DNA from: an uncultured Lachnospiraceae bacterium
GTDB lineage: Bacteria > Bacillota > Clostridia > Lachnospirales > Lachnospiraceae
Reading direction: 5' to 3'
DNA length: 36,446 bases
NCBI GenBank assembly: GCA_902763335.1
Contig: CACWRR010000017.1
Location: 1-36,446, forward strand
Of the stretch, positions 1 to 5,517 are shown in pieces. Position 1 is the first letter of the stretch, and every line of letters starts with the position of its first letter. A model generated the notes under the pieces. It searched no databases, was not told the DNA's origin, and saw nothing but the letters and a program-made list of their open reading frames with translations. The translations under genes and the position numbers were made by a program.

Positions 1-1
1 T

Positions 2-125
2 GATTGTCAAGAGTTTTTTGATAAAAAAGTGGGGGATTTTATAAAAAATGGAATCTGAAAGCCTTATAGAATGGGGCTTAGAGATTCCGAGAGATTATTA
101 TTATGTTGAGGAGGAGAGTGAATGA
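2..125 (+). pseudogene. Possible frameshifted C-terminal tail of an upstream gene
   Basis: One frame enters the window at base 2 and reads DCQEFFDKKVGDFIK before stopping at 56-58. The neighbouring frame continues from ATG 48 as MESESLIEWGLEIPRDYYY and ends at 123-125, overlapping the next gene's ATG by four bases. The switch point is a run of six A (43-48); with five A the two pieces would form one continuous acidic tail. So this may be the end of an upstream protein broken by one extra A. Alternatively, the upstream gene stops at 58 and a 25-codon gene starts at 48. The family is not recognised and too little is in view to decide. Confidence 0.3.
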
Positions 126-385
126 GTAAAAGTAAAATAATCAGAATAATATGCAGTATACCATTGGTGTTATCATTAACAGCGTGTATTGTAAGCATGT
201 TTACAGGGGTCAATGTTTCTCTGTTTGGGGTGGATGATGTTCAGTATGGAATTAAAGCCTTCATTTTGATGGTAATATTTCATTGGGTGATATTTTGGTG
301 GTTATACATTATTTGTATTGCAGGGATTATTGTGACAACAATAATGATTATCAAAAATAAGAAGAATAATATTGGTCAGAAATGA
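122..385 (+). CDS. Small integral membrane protein of unknown function
   Basis: This 87-residue protein has two long hydrophobic stretches, roughly residues 7-30 and 45-76, separated by a short polar loop, and a lysine-rich tail (IKNKKNNIGQK). It therefore looks like a two-helix membrane protein with a cytoplasmic C-terminus. The start is supported by a GAGGAGG-like ribosome-binding site just upstream. The ATG overlaps the preceding short reading frame by four bases, suggesting translational coupling. No family is recognised. It sits in a stretch of small and partly damaged genes, so it may be part of an accessory island, for example the partner of a lost upstream gene. Confidence 0.6.
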   Translation: MSKSKIIRIICSIPLVLSLTACIVSMFTGVNVSLFGVDDVQYGIKAFILMVIFHWVIFWWLYIICIAGIIVTTIMIIKNKKNNIGQK

Positions 386-429
386 TAGGGGTTGATTATG
401 CAAGAAAAGCAACAGCCCATCTTTTTTGC

Positions 430-458
430 TTGACAGCATATTTATGCATTTATATAAT
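430..458 (+). promoter_or_regulatory. Consensus sigma-A promoter of the WG-repeat gene
   Basis: TTGACA (430-435) and TATAAT (453-458) are separated by exactly 17 bases, a full consensus match. Transcription would start near 465, a few bases before the ribosome-binding site at 478-484. Confidence 0.8.
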
Positions 459-477
459 GATTTTATAGGGAATGCGG

Positions 478-514
478 AAAGGAGTTTAGTCAAATGAAAA
501 ATGTAAAAAAGTAA
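478..514 (+). promoter_or_regulatory. Strong ribosome-binding site feeding a six-codon reading frame (frameshifted start of the WG-repeat gene)
   Basis: AAAGGAG (478-484) is nine bases before ATG 494. That frame encodes only MKNVKK and stops at TAA 512-514, which shares its last A with ATG 514 of the WG-repeat gene. ATG 514 has no ribosome-binding site at a normal distance. One more A in the A6 run at 505-510 would fuse the two into MKNVKKVMKKTSAL, an ordinary signal-peptide start. This is either a sequencing error, a slippage-prone phase-variable start, or coupled reinitiation. Confidence 0.55.
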
Positions 515-1884
515 TGAAAAAAACGTCTGCCCTCTTTGCGTTTGCACTGGTGTTTCTGGCAATGCTTATCATGGGTTCCACAGAGGCAGAAGCCAAGACG
601 TCAACACTGCATACGTTTTTTAAGCAGGAGGGAGACGGTCTGAAGTATGGATTTAAGGATGACAAAGGGAAAGTCGTCGTGAAGGCGAAGTATTGGGAAG
701 CAGGACATTTCTCAGAGGGATTGTGCCCCGTATCCTACGATGGAAAACAATGGTTCTATATTAACACAAAGGGAAAGAAAGTATTCGACATTGATAGCAC
801 AGGAGAGAATTACTGGACTGCCGGCAATTATATAGACGGTGTTGCCATTATCGCGGTTAATGATGCCACATCGGGGACATACTTAATCGATAAAACCGGT
901 AAAAAATTAACGGTCAATGATTATCGTTATATTAAGAGACTGGACAATGGTTACTTTGATGCGACTTCGAATGATGATACGCACAGTATTCTGAATAAAA
1001 AGGGAAAGGTTCTGATTGCTTCATGTCCGGGATCACCGGAGCGTGTGACAAATTATGGATTCCTGTTTACATTCGACGGTGGAGAAAAGTCTGTCTACAA
1101 TATGAAGGGTAAGCAGATTCTAAGCACGACCGTGGGAGAGTATACGCTGGTTGATAATGCGGTGTGGTTTGCAAAGAAGGAAAATGCAGACAAAACAGTA
1201 TATAACTGGTCAGGACAAAAGATCGGTAAAGTAGTCAAAAGTGTTACGCTTGATAATACGGTTGAATGTTATAACATACCAGAAAATAAACTGCATGTTG
1301 CACGTAATAAGAGCAGAAAATATGGTTTTGTTGACTGTAAGGGTAAATTCGTGATTAAGCCTGTGTATAGGTGGGCAGGTGAATTCCGGGATGGTGTAGC
1401 ACTTGTCGAGAAGGGAACGGCAAGCTCTCAACAGAAGTATCTGATCAATACAAAAGGGAAGACGATTCTCAAATTTTCCAAGCAGGTCGGTGTCATCAGA
1501 TTTGCAAGTAAATATCTATATCTTGAAAAGACAAATCCGTCAAATCCAAATAAACCACTGACAGCACTTGTGAACCTCAAGGGAAAGTATGTTATGAAGT
1601 TTGGCAAGGCAAGTGATTTTGGATACATGGGGTACATAGGATTAAACGGGCGCAATAAGGAATATATACCGTTTGAACAGAAGGGAAAATGGGGTGTGAT
1701 CTCCGGTGACACAGGAAAAGTCATTATTCCCGCAAAATATGATAATGAGTATGTTTTTTCTGTGAATTACAGCGATACCAATCAGTATATCTACGCTACA
1801 TCCGGTTCAAGGACGGATATTTATGAACTGGATGGAACAAAGATGGGTTCATATAAGGGTACGATACGCAACTGGGTTCACTAA
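514..1884 (+). CDS. Secreted WG-repeat protein
   Basis: This 456-residue protein begins with a signal peptide (KK, then a hydrophobic core, cleavage likely near STEAEA). It continues with WG-type repeats of the form KYGFxDxKGKxVVxAKYxxAGxFxEGL, followed by repeated 'INTKGK', 'LNKKGK', 'YNMKGK', 'VDCKGK' and 'VNLKGK' units, and a last repeat 'KGKWGVISGDTGKVIIPAKYD'. WG repeats form beta-propeller-like or solenoid surfaces; their molecular role is mostly unknown. The protein is expected outside the membrane. It has its own consensus promoter and is followed by a strong terminator, so it is monocistronic. The in-frame ATG at 514 lacks a good ribosome-binding site, and the natural start was probably ATG 494 before a one-base loss in an A-run. 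Confidence 0.85.
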   Translation: MKKTSALFAFALVFLAMLIMGSTEAEAKTSTLHTFFKQEGDGLKYGFKDDKGKVVVKAKYWEAGHFSEGLCPVSYDGKQWFYINTKGKKVFDIDSTGENYWTAGNYIDGVAIIAVNDATSGTYLIDKTGKKLTVNDYRYIKRLDNGYFDATSNDDTHSILNKKGKVLIASCPGSPERVTNYGFLFTFDGGEKSVYNMKGKQILSTTVGEYTLVDNAVWFAKKENADKTVYNWSGQKIGKVVKSVTLDNTVECYNIPENKLHVARNKSRKYGFVDCKGKFVIKPVYRWAGEFRDGVALVEKGTASSQQKYLINTKGKTILKFSKQVGVIRFASKYLYLEKTNPSNPNKPLTALVNLKGKYVMKFGKASDFGYMGYIGLNGRNKEYIPFEQKGKWGVISGDTGKVIIPAKYDNEYVFSVNYSDTNQYIYATSGSRTDIYELDGTKMGSYKGTIRNWVH

Positions 1885-1937
1885 GAGCGTTTTTGAAAAA
1901 AGCATGTAAACGAATCACGGAAAGAAATCTGATAAAG

Positions 1938-1980
1938 AAAAATCCCCTGTGCAATGATTGCACAGGAGATTTTTCACTTT
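1938..1980 (+). terminator. Intrinsic terminator after the WG-repeat gene
   Basis: The core stem is CCTGTGCA (1946-1953) with TGCACAGG (1959-1966). It is extended by an AAAAATC/GATTTTT outer stem with one mismatch and ends in a T-rich tail. The A-tract on the left means it can also work on the minus strand. Confidence 0.85.
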
Positions 1981-2026
1981 TTATAATTAATTATGAAACT
2001 TAAATAAAACAGTTTGAGTCAAAAGA

Positions 2027-2056
2027 TTGTCTTGGCGAGATTGTATTGTGTATTAT
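2027..2056 (+). promoter_or_regulatory. Probable promoter of the lipoprotein gene
   Basis: TTGTCT (2027-2032) and TATTAT (2051-2056) are separated by 18 bases, about 25 bases before the gene. The match is moderate, but it lies immediately after the upstream terminator. Confidence 0.4.
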
Positions 2057-2081
2057 AAAAAAATGATGGGAATAGTAAAAA

Positions 2082-2543
2082 ATGAAGATGAAGAAAAAAA
2101 TATTTAGCATCGTTTTGATTTTTATTTTGGCTGCCGGTGTACTTGGGGGCTGCGGAAACAGCGCAAAAACACAGGAACTGTCTGAAAATATAGACGAGTA
2201 TGAAAAGATTGCTGAAGTTGCTTTAAATGATTTTCAAGATGAGGAACACAGATACAAATATGATGATTGTGGGGATAGAGAATTTTGGATTGTTCATTTA
2301 TCGGAATTTGATAAATACGAGGAATTAAAGGAAGAGATTCAAATAGCAGAGAAAGATTTTTCGTTTTTGTGGATAGAAGACGGAAATGTTGTTTTTTGGA
2401 ATGACGAGACTAAAGTGCTGGGGCTTTTGTATTCCGAAAATGCTAAAAAATATATAGAATCACTTAAGGCGTGGTATTCTGAAATGGATTATGAAAAGAT
2501 AAATGATAACTGGTATACGGTGGGCAGTTGGAAGCATATTTAA
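2082..2543 (+). CDS. Small putative lipoprotein of unknown function
   Basis: This 153-residue protein has a lipoprotein signal: basic MKMKKK, hydrophobic core, and lipobox LGGC with the lipidated Cys at about residue 24 (VLGGCGNSAK). The mature part is acidic and rich in Glu, Asp, Lys, Tyr and Trp, with no repeat or catalytic motif I can name. It should be attached to the outer face of the membrane. It stands alone between a terminator and the toxin-antitoxin locus. The ribosome-binding site is weak. The mature part could be an uncharacterised small-lipoprotein family of gut Clostridia; I do not recognise it. Confidence 0.7.
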   Translation: MKMKKKIFSIVLIFILAAGVLGGCGNSAKTQELSENIDEYEKIAEVALNDFQDEEHRYKYDDCGDREFWIVHLSEFDKYEELKEEIQIAEKDFSFLWIEDGNVVFWNDETKVLGLLYSENAKKYIESLKAWYSEMDYEKINDNWYTVGSWKHI

Positions 2544-2641
2544 ATTACAAAAAGGAATTTGTGGTGAGTCATATTACAATTTCATATAAGAATACTAAAT
2601 AATGTATATAATTTTTGTTTCAGGAAAAATAGAATATATGT

Positions 2642-2673
2642 TTGACATAGTGGTGGTTCGATGATAGTATAAT
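2642..2673 (+). promoter_or_regulatory. Promoter of the putative antitoxin RNA
   Basis: TTGACA (2642-2647) is followed by TAGTAT at 17 bases (2665-2670), overlapping TATAAT (2668-2673) at 20 bases. Transcription would begin near G2681 in the sequence GGTGCTACC, reading toward the 3' end of the minus-strand toxin gene. Confidence 0.65.
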
Positions 2674-2680
2674 ATTAAAA

Positions 2681-2761
2681 GGTGCTACCGATAGACGGTT
2701 AGCCCTGATATGATTGGTCAAGATAACCGCACAGTCTGGCAGGACAATGGCGGTTATTTTT
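2681..2761 (+). ncRNA. Putative antisense antitoxin RNA of a type I toxin-antitoxin pair
   Basis: A roughly 80-base transcript is predicted between the promoter at 2642-2673 and a hairpin with T-run at 2723-2761. The stem is ATAACCGC (2723-2730) with GCGGTTAT (2750-2757), followed by TTTTT. Its 3' end is complementary to the stop codon and 3' untranslated region of the toxin gene on the other strand (stop at 2754-2756). This is the convergent arrangement seen in txpA/ratA- and bsrG/SR4-type systems, where the RNA pairs with the toxin mRNA 3' end and promotes its decay. The RNA itself is inferred from signals only. Confidence 0.6.
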
Positions 2762-2855
2762 GCGTCTTGGAATCATGCTTACCATGCATGTAACCAAGAC
2801 TATAAAAAGTCGCACACAGTGCAAGCACTGAGATAAAGTCACTAATGGTTAGCAT
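2754..2855 (-). CDS. Holin-like small membrane toxin (type I toxin-antitoxin), 33 residues
   Basis: The minus-strand frame begins MLTISDFISVLALCATFYSL and ends GKHDSKTQK. It is one hydrophobic helix (about residues 6-25) with a charged basic tail, the layout of the putative holin-like toxin family (short peptides starting with an SD-F/L-ISVL-type stretch and ending in a basic KTQK-like tail). A strong ribosome-binding site (GAGGAGG, complement of 2865-2871) lies about nine bases upstream. The gene has its own promoter at 2965-2993. An opposing short transcript covers its 3' end. In known relatives such a peptide inserts into the membrane and is toxic when not repressed by the antisense RNA. 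Family assignment is by pattern only. Confidence 0.75.
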   Translation of the reverse strand: MLTISDFISVLALCATFYSLGYMHGKHDSKTQK

Positions 2856-2964
2856 AAGCACAAACCTCCTCGTTAGATTTTCTAAAGTGGATTTCTATGT
2901 AAACACAAGCTATAATTCTTGTGGAGAAGGCTAACCGCCTACCGAATAGGATAGCACCAAATAG

Positions 2965-2993
2965 ATTATAGCAAACAAATGTTCTGAAATCAA
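2965..2993 (-). promoter_or_regulatory. Promoter of the minus-strand toxin gene
   Basis: Read on the minus strand, TTGATT (complement of 2988-2993) and TATAAT (complement of 2965-2970) are separated by exactly 17 bases. Transcription would start near 2958 with GGTGCTATCC, giving a leader of about 100 bases before the toxin ATG. Confidence 0.75.
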
Positions 2994-3012
2994 CATAAAC
3001 AGTGGAGGTGAA

Positions 3013-3402
3013 ATGATGAACAGAGCAGAATTAGAAGAATACATACAAAATACATATAATGTTGAACCGGATTATCCATGGGCAAAATATCCGGAAGATG
3101 AAGTGTTCCGGCATAACAGTAACAAAAAATGGTTTGCTCTTATTATGAATGTGGCTAGAGAAAAACTTGGATTACAGGGAACAGACAGCCTGGATATCGT
3201 GAATTTCAAATGTGAACCGGTGTTGATAGGATCATTAATAAATGAAAATGGATTTTATCCTGCGTATCATATGAATAAGACAAATTGGATTACAGTTGCA
3301 CTTGATGGAAGTGCTGACGAAGAAAAAATAAAAATGCTTCTTGACATGAGCTATGATGCAACAGCACCCAGAATTTGCAGGAAAAATAAATATTTCGATT
3401 AG
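3013..3402 (+). CDS. MmcQ/YjbR family protein
   Basis: This 129-residue protein carries the hallmarks of the MmcQ/YjbR (DUF419) fold: an N-terminal helix, 'YPWAKYPEDEVFRHNSNKKWFALIM' in the first third, a 'KCEPVLIGSLI' strand, and 'GFYPAYHMNKTNWITVALDG' in the C-terminal half. The fold resembles the double-wing DNA-binding motif, but no specific biological role is established for most members. The start is set by GGAGGTG 6-8 bases upstream; ATG 3013 and ATG 3016 are both possible and differ by one residue. The promoter is not obvious; the minus-strand toxin promoter lies just upstream. Confidence 0.85.
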   Translation: MMNRAELEEYIQNTYNVEPDYPWAKYPEDEVFRHNSNKKWFALIMNVAREKLGLQGTDSLDIVNFKCEPVLIGSLINENGFYPAYHMNKTNWITVALDGSADEEKIKMLLDMSYDATAPRICRKNKYFD

Positions 3403-3425
3403 AATCTTAAAAGGAGAAAGAAAAC

Positions 3426-3710
3426 ATAGGAAAATGGATATCTATAGGCTGGATGTCTATGTGGTTTATAACACAGTTTATTTGCCATGAATGGTATACA
3501 ATATTTGACCGTGGCTTTATGGGAAATTTACAGGATAAAATCAAATATTTTTCGGGAACGATGCAGTGGATAAAAATTGAGGGAAAGTATGTACCTGACA
3601 TTTATCACACATTATTACATATACTGATTTTGACTGCATTGATTTGTACGATTATATATACTGTTAAAAAGGCAGATTTAAATGATAGAATACATGTAAT
3701 AAAAAACTAA
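3426..3710 (+). CDS. Small membrane protein with an apparent ATA start codon (possibly inactivated)
   Basis: The reading frame encodes about 94 residues starting (ATA)GKWISIGWMSMWFITQF. The N-terminal segment is hydrophobic, and a second clear transmembrane helix (TLLHILILTALICTIIYTV) lies near the C-terminus, followed by a basic tail. AAGGAG (3411-3416) sits nine bases before ATA 3426, exactly where a start codon belongs, and no ATG, GTG or TTG lies nearby in frame. The first in-frame ATG (3453) has no ribosome-binding site and would delete half of the first helix. A G-to-A change has therefore probably turned ATG into ATA, greatly lowering or abolishing expression. The family is not recognised. 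The gene lies 23 bases after the MmcQ gene, as a second gene of that unit. Confidence 0.5.
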   Translation: MGKWISIGWMSMWFITQFICHEWYTIFDRGFMGNLQDKIKYFSGTMQWIKIEGKYVPDIYHTLLHILILTALICTIIYTVKKADLNDRIHVIKN

Positions 3711-3715
3711 ATTTA

Positions 3716-3745
3716 TTGACCGGAATATCTATCAAGATATATAAT
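3716..3745 (+). promoter_or_regulatory. Promoter of the ppx-ppk operon
   Basis: TTGACC (3716-3721) and TATAAT (3740-3745) are 18 bases apart. Transcription would start near 3752, placing the 16-bp hairpin at 3763-3797 at the beginning of the leader. Confidence 0.65.
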
Positions 3746-3762
3746 AATAGGGAATGTAATGA

Positions 3763-3797
3763 TTGTTTGTGAAAATCTGAAAGATTTTCACAAACAA
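3763..3797 (+). repeat. Perfect 16-bp hairpin in the ppx leader
   Basis: TTGTTTGTGAAAATCT (3763-3778), a GAA loop, and AGATTTTCACAAACAA (3782-3797) form a perfect stem that ends 12 bases before the ppx ribosome-binding site. No T-run follows, so it is not a standard terminator. It may stabilise the mRNA or affect initiation. The TTTGTG/CACAAA segment recurs in the second hairpin of the insertion between ppx and ppk. Confidence 0.75.
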
Positions 3798-3820
3798 CCG
3801 GAAAATAACAGGAGGTGCTT

Positions 3821-5341
3821 ATGGCTATTACAACATTTGCAGCAATCGATGTCGGTTCATATGAACTTCAGATGAAGATATATGAGATATCACAGAAAAA
3901 TAAAATAGTAATGATAGACCATTTAAGACATGTAATTGAGCTTGGCAAGGACACTTACAAGGACGGAAAAGTAAGTTTTGAAAATATCGATGAGTTATGC
4001 GGAGTATTAAAAAAATTCACATGTACTATGGAAGAGTATAAAGTAAAGTCTTATGTTGCATATGCTACAAGTGCTATACGTGAAGCAGAAAATGCGGACA
4101 TAATACTTGACAGAATACGGGTGAGTACAGGACTTGAGGTAAAGATACTCAGCAATTCGGAACAGAGATTTTTGTGCTATAAGGCACTTGCGGCACAGGA
4201 AGATGAATTTGATGAGTATATAAAAGACAGTACAGCTATCGTGGATGTGGGAGCAGGAAGTATACAGATTTCACTGTTCGATAAGGGCGCACTTGTTACA
4301 ACGCAGAATATAAAACTCGGTTCATTAAGGATAAGAGAACTTCTGTACAATATCAGTAACAGCAGGCAGCATTTTGACAGACTTATAGAAGAACTTGTAA
4401 ATAATGACATCCAGACATTTAAGAGGATGTTTCTTAAGGATAAAACCATTAAAAATATAATAGCAATAGGTGAATATGTAGTATATTTTGCAAGGAAGGG
4501 AGTGGATAATCACCTCAAAACATTTATGGACAGAAAACAGTTTATGGAAAGATTCGATTCGCTCAATTCAAAATCACCTGAGCAGATTTCTGACAAACTG
4601 GGGATAACAGGAGAGCAGGCATCTTTACTTATTCCGTGTGCATTTGTTTATAAAAGATTTATACAGGAGACGGATACGCAGAATATTTGGATACCGGGTG
4701 TGGATTTGTGTGATGGAATAGTTGCAGAATATGCGATGATGACAAAAAAACTTGCATTTCGACACGATTTTCAGGAAGATATCGTTGGAACTGCAAGAAT
4801 TATTGCAAAAAGATACAAAGCAAATCTTGAACACACGGCAATTTTGGAAAATAATGTAATCAATATATTTGATGCCATGAAGAAATATCACGGACTTGGC
4901 AAGCGTGAACGTTTATTATTGCAGATTTCAGCTATACTGCATGATTGTGGAAAGTATATAAGTATGAGTTCTCCGGCAGAATGTTCATATAACATAATAA
5001 TGTCAACGGAAATAATCGGACTTTCCCACAAGGAGAGGGAAATGGTTGCGAACATAGTGAAGTACAATACTATGGATTTGCCTGAGAACAGGGATGATGG
5101 TATGTATCTTACGGTTGTGAAACTGGTTGCCATGCTCAGGGTGGCAAATGCAATGGACAGAAGTCACAGACAGAAATTCAAGGATTTTAAAACAAAATTT
5201 TCAGATGGAAAACTTATACTTACAACGACAACAAGCGAGGATATAACATTGGAAAAAGGACTGTTTGAGTCAAAGACAGAATTATTTGAAGAAATATACG
5301 GAATAAAACCTGTGCTCAGACAGGCGAGAATGTTGAAATAA
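3821..5341 (+). CDS. ppx: Exopolyphosphatase / Ppx-GppA family phosphatase
   Basis: This 506-residue enzyme of the Ppx/GppA family releases phosphate from polyphosphate ends or hydrolyses pppGpp. The N-terminal half is an actin-like ATPase fold with 'AAIDVGSYELQMKIYEI' (phosphate 1), 'YVAYATSAIREAEN', 'ILSNSEQRFL' (region of the catalytic Glu) and 'AIVDVGAGSIQISLF' (phosphate 2). The C-terminal half carries an HD-type domain with H374-D375 in 'AILHDCGKY'. The length matches long Ppx proteins (about 510). The start is ATG 3821, seven bases after AGGAGG; a GTG six bases earlier is in frame but overlaps that site. It is the first gene of an operon with ppk, so the two control polyphosphate breakdown and synthesis. 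The choice between polyphosphate and pppGpp as substrate cannot be read from sequence. Confidence 0.9.
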   Translation: MAITTFAAIDVGSYELQMKIYEISQKNKIVMIDHLRHVIELGKDTYKDGKVSFENIDELCGVLKKFTCTMEEYKVKSYVAYATSAIREAENADIILDRIRVSTGLEVKILSNSEQRFLCYKALAAQEDEFDEYIKDSTAIVDVGAGSIQISLFDKGALVTTQNIKLGSLRIRELLYNISNSRQHFDRLIEELVNNDIQTFKRMFLKDKTIKNIIAIGEYVVYFARKGVDNHLKTFMDRKQFMERFDSLNSKSPEQISDKLGITGEQASLLIPCAFVYKRFIQETDTQNIWIPGVDLCDGIVAEYAMMTKKLAFRHDFQEDIVGTARIIAKRYKANLEHTAILENNVINIFDAMKKYHGLGKRERLLLQISAILHDCGKYISMSSPAECSYNIIMSTEIIGLSHKEREMVANIVKYNTMDLPENRDDGMYLTVVKLVAMLRVANAMDRSHRQKFKDFKTKFSDGKLILTTTTSEDITLEKGLFESKTELFEEIYGIKPVLRQARMLK

Positions 5342-5347
5342 ATTTAA

Positions 5348-5513
5348 ATAAATCGCTTCTGAAAGGAGAAAGTGCGAAATATCACGCCGATGCGTGATAT
5401 TTCGCACGGATGTTTGTGCCGGAGCGTCACAAACATCTGCTTATGGCAGATGAGAAATCGCCTTCGCGAATTTCTCATCGCCGCGTCGCGATAAATCGCT
5501 TCTGAAAGGAGAA
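5348..5513 (+). repeat. Three-hairpin insertion flanked by 23-bp direct repeats between ppx and ppk
   Basis: An identical 23-bp stretch that includes the ribosome-binding site GAAAGGAGAA occurs at 5348-5370 and 5491-5513. Between the copies lie 120 bases folding into three hairpins. H1 is a perfect 16-bp stem, 5372-5387 with 5392-5407. H2 is GATGTTTGTG (5409-5418) with CACAAACATC (5428-5437). H3 is GATGAGAAATCGC (5449-5461) with 5466-5479, one A bulged. Removing one repeat plus the hairpins leaves a normal operon gap of about 34 bases. No reading frame is present. It looks like a small non-coding mobile or dispersed palindromic element, or a tandem duplication with added palindromes. Confidence 0.8.
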
Positions 5514-5517
5514 TGGT

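Larger units (their letters stand above)
2681..2958. repeat. Inverted repeat spanning the toxin-antitoxin unit
   Basis: GGTGCTA (2681-2687) and CGGTTAGCC (2696-2704) are complementary to TAGCACC (2952-2958) and GGCTAACCG (2929-2937). Both predicted transcripts therefore start with the same GGTGCTA sequence. A toxin mRNA running from about 2958 to about 2680 could pair its 5' leader with its own 3' end. Such long-range pairing holds the mRNA untranslated in several known type I systems. Confidence 0.7.

Noticed and set aside
1938-1980. Regulatory RNA upstream of the lipoprotein gene
   Set aside because: A simple hairpin with A and T tracts directly after the WG-repeat gene is explained as a terminator.
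5371-5490. Terminator between ppx and ppk
   Set aside because: Hairpins are strong but none is followed by a T-run, and the flanking direct repeats point to an insertion.
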